This document shows positions 24,013 to 29,227 of a stretch of DNA of 29,227 nucleotides, one piece after another. The first letter of the stretch is position 1. Every line of letters begins with the position of its first letter. The notes below the pieces were generated by a model. The model saw only the letters and a program-made list of their open reading frames with translations, ran no database searches and was not told the DNA's origin. The DNA lies in NCBI GenBank assembly GCA_045627365.1, contig JAZQNN010000049.1, positions 1 to 29,227 on the forward strand, read 5' to 3'. Position numbers and translations under genes: made by a program. The DNA is from RGIG5612 sp045627365. GTDB lineage: Bacteria; Bacillota; Clostridia; Lachnospirales; Lachnospiraceae.

Positions 24013-25461
24013 ATGAAATTAACATTCATCGGTGCGGCTCACGAAGTAACCGGAAGCTGCACACTTATCGAAGTGAACGGGCATTACGGCCTCGTTGACT
24101 TCGGAATGGAACAGGGCAAAGATATGTTCTGGAACCGGACTTTGCCGGTACCGGAAGGACAGCTCGAATTTCTGCTTCTGACTCATGCGCATATTGACCA
24201 CTCCGGAATGATCCCCCTGCTTTACAAGAACGGCTTTAACGGGCTTGTATATGCGACCGGCGCCACATGCAATCTGTGTGATATAATGCTGGCAGACAGC
24301 GCGCATATCCAGGAATCTGAAGCCGAGTATAAAAACAGAAAGCTACAAAGAGCCGGCAAGGAACTCGTCGAGCCTTTGTATACTGTCGCTGACGCTGAAG
24401 AAGCTATGAAGCATTTCAGGCCGGTATCGTACAACGAGAAGATCACGATCACCGATGGCCTGGAGGCAAGATTTGTTGACGCAGGTCATCTTATGGGTTC
24501 GGCCAGCATTGAATTATGGCTGAGCGAGGCCGGTGTCACGAAAAAAGTCGTATTCTCGGGCGATATCGGTAATTTTGCACAGCCGGTCATCAAAGATCCG
24601 GTATATATCGACGAAGCCGATTATGTGATCACTGAATCGACCTATGGAGACAGATTGCACGAGAAAGCTGATGTTAATAACATCACATTCCTGGCAAACT
24701 GCATCCAGAGAACGCTTGACAGAGGAGGCAATGTAGTCATTCCCGCATTTGCTGTCGGCAGGACCCAGGAAATGCTTTATCTTATAAGGCAGATCAAGGT
24801 TAACGGCATGGTCAAGGGCCATGATGATTTTCCTGTCTGGCTTGACAGCCCGCTTGCCAATAAAGCGACCGGCATATTCCTTCAGGTCGACAGAGAATAT
24901 CTTGACGCTGAAGCTTTGGAACTTGTCGATGCCGGAGAAAATCCGCTGATGAGCGAGGGCGTTCACATTGCGGAGACCACGGAAGAGTCCAAGTTCATTA
25001 ATGGCGATACAGAGCCGAAGATCATTATATCGGCAAGCGGCATGTGTACGGCCGGAAGGATCAGGCATCACCTTAAATACAACCTTTGGAAGAGTGAGAA
25101 TCTTGTCCTGTTCGTAGGATATCAGTCCCAGGGCACATTAGGACGCGAGATACTGGACGGGGCCAAGACGATAAAGCTTTTCGGAGATGAGATCGCTGTC
25201 AAAGCGGAGGTCTGCTTTATGCCGGGAAAGAGCGGCCATGCGGACAAGGATGGTCTTCTTAAGTGGATAACATCGTTTAAGAAGAAACCGGAGGTGGTTT
25301 TTGTTAATCACGCAGACCCGGAGTGCGCGGACTCTTATGAAAGAACGCTGAGGATGGGGTACGGGTTCAATGCATTTGCTCCATACAGCGGAGCGGAATT
25401 TGATCTATTGTTAAACGAATTTACGGAGTTTCCGGAAGGAATTCCTGTTGCTAAAAACTGA
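24013..25461 (+). CDS. Beta-CASP metallo-beta-lactamase RNase-like protein
   Basis: The product has 482 residues. The two-zinc metallo-beta-lactamase core is intact: HAHIDH (58-63), the third His region in DAGHLMGSASIE (about 156-167) and the metal Asp in VVFSGDIGN (near 185). A beta-CASP insert follows with VVIPAFAVGRTQEML and PVWLDSPLA, then the RNA-specificity part with ISASGMCTAGRIRHHL, VGYQSQGTLGREIL and the last His in KSGHADKDG. This is the CPSF73/YSH1-like branch; bacterial members act on RNA 3' or 5' ends. There is no KH domain. It starts 18 bp after rlmI with a clear AAGGAGG. Confidence 0.9.
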   Translation: MKLTFIGAAHEVTGSCTLIEVNGHYGLVDFGMEQGKDMFWNRTLPVPEGQLEFLLLTHAHIDHSGMIPLLYKNGFNGLVYATGATCNLCDIMLADSAHIQESEAEYKNRKLQRAGKELVEPLYTVADAEEAMKHFRPVSYNEKITITDGLEARFVDAGHLMGSASIELWLSEAGVTKKVVFSGDIGNFAQPVIKDPVYIDEADYVITESTYGDRLHEKADVNNITFLANCIQRTLDRGGNVVIPAFAVGRTQEMLYLIRQIKVNGMVKGHDDFPVWLDSPLANKATGIFLQVDREYLDAEALELVDAGENPLMSEGVHIAETTEESKFINGDTEPKIIISASGMCTAGRIRHHLKYNLWKSENLVLFVGYQSQGTLGREILDGAKTIKLFGDEIAVKAEVCFMPGKSGHADKDGLLKWITSFKKKPEVVFVNHADPECADSYERTLRMGYGFNAFAPYSGAEFDLLLNEFTEFPEGIPVAKN

Positions 25462-25475
25462 CACGGAGGAAAAAA

Positions 25476-26906
25476 ATGAAACAGGTTGAAAAAAGTAACT
25501 ATATTGCCGCCACAAGAAAGCCGGCTGAGAAGTTGCTGAAGCTTTTGCTGGATAAGTATGCATATGCTTCCATTCTTGTGACCGACTGCAAAGAGAAAAA
25601 TTATCGCGTAAGCCGCAATGGAATGCAGGTTGGCTCAAGCGATGATTTTGGCGGTAAAGGCGCTGTTATCAAAGTCTATGACGGAGCCGGCTATGCTGAG
25701 TACAGCACGAACGAACTGACTGAGGATAATGTTGATAATATCGTAAAACTGATCAGCGAAGAACTTATGCCTCTTTCGGCTAAGCTTCCTGCAGGAACTC
25801 TTGAGGCTAAGTATAAACAGCTTGCGGACGAGGAAGTAACCTTCTCGAAATCTACTGAATATGAGGTCCATCCTGATGAGCTTGGCGATGAGGCCATCTG
25901 CGAAAAGATCAATGATTTAAGAGGAAAGATTATTGCATCCGATGAGCGCATAATTGACGGCATGGCCGGTTATAATTATCAGGAGTATCACAAGCTCTTC
26001 CTTTCGAAAAATAAAGACCTTGAGCAGAACGTATTGTGGTCATGCGGTGTGCTTCTTGCGATCGCTCCTAAGGGAGAGGAAGTCAAAGACAGCTACAAGG
26101 GCTTTTCAGTCCTGGGAGGAACCGAGCTTCTTGAGAGCATGGAGCAATACATTCCGACAGTTGTGAAGAATGTTACCGATCTTCTCGGCTGCGAGCCGAT
26201 GGTACCGGGAACATACCAGTGCGTTTGCTCACCGGAGGTAACAGGCATGATCGTTCACGAGGCTTTCGGACATGGCGTTGAAATGGATATGTTCGTTAAG
26301 GACAGAGCCCTTGCCGCTTCATTTATGGGGAAAAAGGTAGCTTCTGAGCTCGTAACGATGCATGACGGCAATTCCGTTAATGAAGTTGCAACATATTTCT
26401 TCGATGACGAGGGTATTGTTTCTCATGATACGGTCGTTATCGACAAGGGCATATTGGTTGCCGGCTTCTCGGATGCGCAGACCGCAATGCATCTTGGAAC
26501 AACGCCGACAGGCAACGGACGCAGGGAAAGCTACGAGCGCAAAGCATATACCCGTATGACCAATACATATTTTGAACCGGGAACGGACTCTGTTGAAGAT
26601 ATGATCAAGTCGATCGATTACGGCATGCTTCTTGACGAGCCGTCAAGCGGAATGGAGGATCCTAAGAACTGGGGAATCCAGTGCATGGTAAGCTTTGCCC
26701 GCGAGATCAAGGACGGCAAGCTGACCGGCAGAATCTTTTCACCTATAGTACTTTCCGGCTATGTACCTGATCTTCTTAAGTCCATCAGCATGATGAGTCC
26801 GGACCTTGAGCTGGGCGGCAGCGGCGCCTGCGGCAAAGGCTCAAAAGAGTGGGTCAAGGTATCTGACGGCGGTCCATGGATCAAAGCTGAAATAAGGCTT
26901 GGTTGA
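25476..26906 (+). CDS. tldD: TldD metalloprotease subunit
   Basis: The product has 476 residues. It carries the TldD zinc site HEAFGH (residues 261-266, HExxxH), which is the catalytic half of the TldD/TldE heterodimer. The dimer degrades unfolded peptides and, in some bacteria, trims leader peptides of RiPPs or microcin B17. Family blocks include GNGRRESYERKAYTRMTNTY and the final GGSGACGKGSKEWVKVSDGG. ATG 25476 has GGAGG upstream, 14 bp after the RNase-like gene. The tldE partner follows 25 bp later. No RiPP precursor was seen nearby, so a general peptide clean-up role is more likely. Confidence 0.93.
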   Translation: MKQVEKSNYIAATRKPAEKLLKLLLDKYAYASILVTDCKEKNYRVSRNGMQVGSSDDFGGKGAVIKVYDGAGYAEYSTNELTEDNVDNIVKLISEELMPLSAKLPAGTLEAKYKQLADEEVTFSKSTEYEVHPDELGDEAICEKINDLRGKIIASDERIIDGMAGYNYQEYHKLFLSKNKDLEQNVLWSCGVLLAIAPKGEEVKDSYKGFSVLGGTELLESMEQYIPTVVKNVTDLLGCEPMVPGTYQCVCSPEVTGMIVHEAFGHGVEMDMFVKDRALAASFMGKKVASELVTMHDGNSVNEVATYFFDDEGIVSHDTVVIDKGILVAGFSDAQTAMHLGTTPTGNGRRESYERKAYTRMTNTYFEPGTDSVEDMIKSIDYGMLLDEPSSGMEDPKNWGIQCMVSFAREIKDGKLTGRIFSPIVLSGYVPDLLKSISMMSPDLELGGSGACGKGSKEWVKVSDGGPWIKAEIRLG

Positions 26907-26931
26907 TCTGAAAGCAAAGGAGGACAAGAAC

Positions 26932-28209
26932 ATGAAAGATCTGATCAAAAAAGCTCTGCTTGAGGCAGGCGTAACCGAATGGACGATGGAAACACAGGCC
27001 GTTCATACCGCGGAGCTCTTCTTTATAAAGCACGATCTCGATATGAGACGTATGAAGGATACCTGCAAGTACTTTGTCAACGTTTTCAAAGATACAGAAG
27101 CAGACGGAAAGGCACTTAAAGGACAGTCTAAGTTCATTGCTGTTCCGGGCATGAGTTACGATGAAATACTTGACGCTGTTAAATCCGCTTTCTTCGCCGC
27201 CGCTCTTGCGGCCAATCCGACCTGGAAGCTTCCTGACGCATGCAAGGATGAGCACATTCCGGCCAAGGGTAAACTCGCCGAAATGGCAGCCGAGGACGCG
27301 GCAATGGAAATGGCCGAGGCAGCATTTTCAGCAGACGTTCAGGAAAAAGGATTCATCAATACACTTGAGATCTTCGTAGAGAAAACGATGGTTGCTTTTG
27401 AAAGCAGCGCCGGAAGTGATGTAAGTTATGATATCTGCAGGATCGAAGGCGAATTTGTCGCACAGTGCAAAGAGCCTGAGGATGTTGAAATGTTCCATCA
27501 GTTTGCATATGACGATATTCAGACCGAGGCGCTCAAGGCCAAGGTAGAGGATGCTTTGAAGGTCGTTACGGACAGAGCAGTAGCAGCTAAGGCTCTTCCG
27601 ACCGGTACCTACGATGTGATCCTTTCAGGTGAGCAGATGTACACTATGATGGGTTATTTCCTTGAAAGAGGAAATGCGGCAATGGTATTCCCGGGATACT
27701 CAACATGGAAGATCGGCTCAAAGGTACAGGATGACGGCGATGGAGAAAAGCTTAATATCACGCTCCGTGCACAGGCACCTTATTCTTCAGAAGGCCTTCC
27801 TATGAAAGATATGGAATTCATCGAAAATGGCACTCTTAAGGCATATCACGGCGGCGTGAGACTTTCATACTACATGGGAGTTGAGCCAAGGGGCAATTTC
27901 GACTCACTTACGCTTGATGCCGGCAGCACGTCTTTTGAGGAAATGAAGCAGAAACCGTATTTGTATCCGGTATGCTTTTCAGACTTCCAGATGGATAGCT
28001 TTTCAGGATATTTCGGAGGAGAGATCCGTCTGGCATATCTCTTTGACGGGGAGAAGATCAAGGTAGTGACCGGTGGCTCGATAAACGGCACGCTCGCCGA
28101 CTGCAGCGGCAGGATGGTATTCTCAAAAGAAAGGTACGATACACTGAGATATAAAGGACCTTTCGCGGTAAGAATACCGGGCGTAAATGTTGCCGGAAAC
28201 TGCGAATAA
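26932..28209 (+). CDS. pmbA: TldE/PmbA-type protease partner subunit
   Basis: The start is ATG 26932, 8 bp after AAGGAGG; an upstream in-frame start near 26899 overlaps the tldD end and is rejected. The product has 425 residues, aligning with TldE/PmbA: SAGSDVSYDICRIEGEFVAQC, the central AAKALPTGTYDVILSG segment, and the C-terminal MKQKPYLYPVCFSDFQMD and SFSGYFGGEIRLAY blocks. It has no HExxxH motif, as expected: TldE subunits lack the zinc site and supply structure and the substrate cavity. The pair is encoded in tandem, which fixes the partner. The operon ends at an inverted repeat (28225-28271) that overlaps the thiT promoter. Confidence 0.88.
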   Translation: MKDLIKKALLEAGVTEWTMETQAVHTAELFFIKHDLDMRRMKDTCKYFVNVFKDTEADGKALKGQSKFIAVPGMSYDEILDAVKSAFFAAALAANPTWKLPDACKDEHIPAKGKLAEMAAEDAAMEMAEAAFSADVQEKGFINTLEIFVEKTMVAFESSAGSDVSYDICRIEGEFVAQCKEPEDVEMFHQFAYDDIQTEALKAKVEDALKVVTDRAVAAKALPTGTYDVILSGEQMYTMMGYFLERGNAAMVFPGYSTWKIGSKVQDDGDGEKLNITLRAQAPYSSEGLPMKDMEFIENGTLKAYHGGVRLSYYMGVEPRGNFDSLTLDAGSTSFEEMKQKPYLYPVCFSDFQMDSFSGYFGGEIRLAYLFDGEKIKVVTGGSINGTLADCSGRMVFSKERYDTLRYKGPFAVRIPGVNVAGNCE

Positions 28210-28224
28210 ACAATATTTTAAAAT

Positions 28225-28271
28225 ACTGCCCGCATCCTGTAAAAAATCTATTGCAGCAAGGTGCGGGCAGT
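28225..28271. repeat. Inverted repeat, possible tldE terminator inside the thiT promoter
   Basis: ACTGCCCGCA (28225-28234) pairs perfectly with TGCGGGCAGT (28262-28271) around a 27-base loop. The U tract is poor, so it is either a weak terminator or an operator-like site. Confidence 0.5.
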
Positions 28272-28279
28272 GCTATATT
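28251..28279 (+). promoter_or_regulatory. thiT promoter
   Basis: TTGCAG (28251-28256), a 17 bp spacer, and TATATT (28274-28279) with extended TG (28271). The start is expected near 28286, at the first base of the TPP aptamer. Confidence 0.72.
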
Positions 28280-28283
28280 ATGG

Positions 28284-28375
28284 GCAGCTGGGGGAGCCTT
28301 TGGCAGGCTGAGACGAACGCGAAACGCGTGAATACCCTTATTACTTGATGCGGATAGTACCGACGTAAGGAAGCT
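28284..28375 (+). ncRNA. TPP riboswitch (THI box) aptamer
   Basis: It shows the conserved thi-box elements in order: GGGGAGCC (about 28291), GGCTGAGA (28306), ATACCCTT (28332), ACTTGATGCGGATAGTACC (about 28343) and CGTAAGGAAGC. P1 is closed by AGCT (28286) and AGCT (28372). The fit to the downstream thiamine transporter gene is exact. It senses thiamine pyrophosphate. Confidence 0.95.
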
Positions 28376-28386
28376 CACATATGCTT

Positions 28387-28419
28387 TCAAGTAATCTCCG
28401 GCTGAAAGGAGATTTTTTT
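28387..28419 (+). terminator. Riboswitch expression platform: terminator that also hides the ribosome binding site
   Basis: AATCTCC (28393-28399) pairs with GGAGATT (28408-28414), followed by T residues to 28419, making a terminator that includes the AAAGGAGA ribosome binding site of thiT. The competing antiterminator pairs ATTACTTGA (28340-28348, in the aptamer) with TCAAGTAAT (28387-28395), which overlaps the terminator's 5' arm. TPP binding would lock the aptamer, free the 5' arm and shut thiT off. Confidence 0.85.
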
Positions 28420-28980
28420 ATGAAAAAAAATAAAGAAAACAGCCGTTTTACCGTGAAAAAACTGGTCTTTGCGGCAGCGGCGCTGGCGCTGGGAGTTATT
28501 TGTTCGCTGATCAAACTGATCCATATGCCGATGGGCGGCTCAGTGACGCTTTTGAGCATGTTTTTTATCAGCGTGATCGGCTACTGGTTCGGTCCGTATG
28601 TTGGACTGATTTCTGCTTTTGTATATGGTGCGATCCAGTTCGTTGCCAATCCTTATATCGTATCCTTCCTTCAGGTCATGTGTGACTATTTCTGCGCATT
28701 TACGGCGCTCGGTCTTTCCGGATTTTTCTGGAAGAAGAAATTCGGCCTCCAGATCGGCTATGTTGTGTCGGTGCTGGGAAGATACTTGTTTACTTTTCTT
28801 TCGGGATGGATATTTTTCGGCGAATACGCGCCGGAGACCTTCTCCGGTGCGTGGATCTATTCACTGGCATATAACGGAGCATATCTCGGCGCGGAGTGTG
28901 CGATAACCCTCGTGATCATCTGCATTCCCCCTGTTTCAAAAGCGCTCGCCTATGTTAAGAAATTGGCAACCTATCATTGA
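28420..28980 (+). CDS. thiT: ThiT thiamine-binding ECF transporter S component
   Basis: The start is ATG 28420, 8 bp after GGAG; the longer frame from 28381 would start inside the riboswitch terminator region. The product has 186 residues and about six membrane spans. It contains IHMPMGGSVTLLSMFF, the ThiT substrate motif, and a Trp/Tyr-rich C-terminal half (YWFGPYVGLISAF, GRYLFTFLSGWIFFGEY, YSLAYNGAYLGAE) as in characterised ThiT. It captures thiamine and works with the shared EcfA/EcfA'/EcfT energy module, which is not in this window. The TPP riboswitch upstream confirms the substrate. Confidence 0.95.
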   Translation: MKKNKENSRFTVKKLVFAAAALALGVICSLIKLIHMPMGGSVTLLSMFFISVIGYWFGPYVGLISAFVYGAIQFVANPYIVSFLQVMCDYFCAFTALGLSGFFWKKKFGLQIGYVVSVLGRYLFTFLSGWIFFGEYAPETFSGAWIYSLAYNGAYLGAECAITLVIICIPPVSKALAYVKKLATYH

Positions 28981-29050
28981 AATTGATTATTGAAATCAAG
29001 GGGATTTTTTGGCAAACTTTAGAAAAACACATTTCTACTGAGGTAAGATT

Positions 29051-29227
29051 ATGATTTATTCAGGAAAAGAAATGGTCAACCGTTATGAGCAGGTTGAACT
29101 TTTTTCAAGGCAGGAATATGCCAGGCGGCTTGACGGCATCAGAAAAATAATGAAGGAAAACGGGGCAGATGTCATGATTTTTCCCGAGTGCGCGGAGGAA
29201 ACTTATGATCACTGGCTTATGGGAAGA
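29051..29227 (+). CDS. N-terminus of a probable M24/creatinase-type peptidase (3' partial)
   Basis: The gene runs off the window end; 59 residues are visible. ATG 29051 follows GAGGT at 6 bp. The visible part has VELFSRQEYARRLDGIRKIM and GADVMIFPECAEETYDHWLMG, which resembles the creatinase N-terminal domain of Xaa-Pro aminopeptidase-like M24 proteins (an ADV.(V/I) strand and a (Y/W)L.G end). The metal-binding domain lies outside the window, so the assignment is tentative. It starts 70 bp after thiT without a strong terminator between them, so it may be cotranscribed and be under the TPP switch. Confidence 0.5.
   Translation, partial: MIYSGKEMVNRYEQVELFSRQEYARRLDGIRKIMKENGADVMIFPECAEETYDHWLMGR

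Noticed and set aside
28983..29010. TTGATT/AATCAA stem plus T run as a thiT terminator
   Set aside because: The stem is only 6 AT-rich pairs and GGGGA separates it from the T run, so it is too weak to call.
29000..29040. A 10-codon reading frame starting TTG after AAGGGG
   Set aside because: It is too short, has no homology support, and lies in an AT-rich gap before a better start at 29051.

Overview
The window looks like chromosomal DNA of an anaerobic Firmicute of the Clostridia, probably Lachnospiraceae-like. This is an inference from gene content: SpaA/SdrD-type surface proteins, a BTAD regulator, a reduced PilT/GspF locus, a heterodimeric ABC exporter, a TPP-riboswitch-controlled ThiT, strong AGGAGG ribosome binding sites and frequent extended -10 promoters. 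Almost all genes lie on the + strand. No tRNA, rRNA, CRISPR array, IS element or phage gene was seen.

Region 1 (1-11399), cell surface. The 3' part of a giant wall-anchored adhesin (at least 3177 residues) carries a partial plus 13 SpaA/Cna-B-like domains, a middle region, five SdrD-B-like domains and an atypical sorting signal. It is followed by a second secreted, membrane-anchored protein of four MucBP-like repeats.

Region 2 (11400-13412), regulator and small proteins. A SARP/BTAD-type activator with a degenerate GGDEF-like C-terminus is followed by two small proteins of an unrecognised family sharing an LSR..N..WQG...F(R/K)S.LE domain. The first small protein appears to hold the domain twice. 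The MucBP-like gene and both small genes have the same promoter layout: two GTGAC-like half-sites 11 bp apart, the second starting exactly 15 bp before the -10, with no -35. This is the geometry used by SARP activators, so the BTAD protein probably controls all three. This local regulon is the most notable find in the window.

Region 3 (13413-17133), reduced type IV pilus-like operon. It encodes a GspF/PilC platform, four small single-span proteins without recognisable prepilin cleavage sites, and one PilT-type ATPase. No PilB, PilD, PilM or major pilin is present in the window.

Region 4 (17134-22695), transport operon. Two half-size ABC exporters with complementary degenerate ATP sites are followed by an MntP-like Mn efflux pump and an ion-transporter-superfamily permease.

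Region 5 (22696-28280), housekeeping operon. It encodes an RlmI-like rRNA methyltransferase, a beta-CASP metallo-beta-lactamase RNase-like protein, and the TldD/TldE protease pair.

Region 6 (28225-29227). A promoter overlapping an inverted repeat drives a TPP riboswitch with a readable terminator/antiterminator switch, then thiT. The window ends in the start of a probable M24/creatinase-type peptidase gene.
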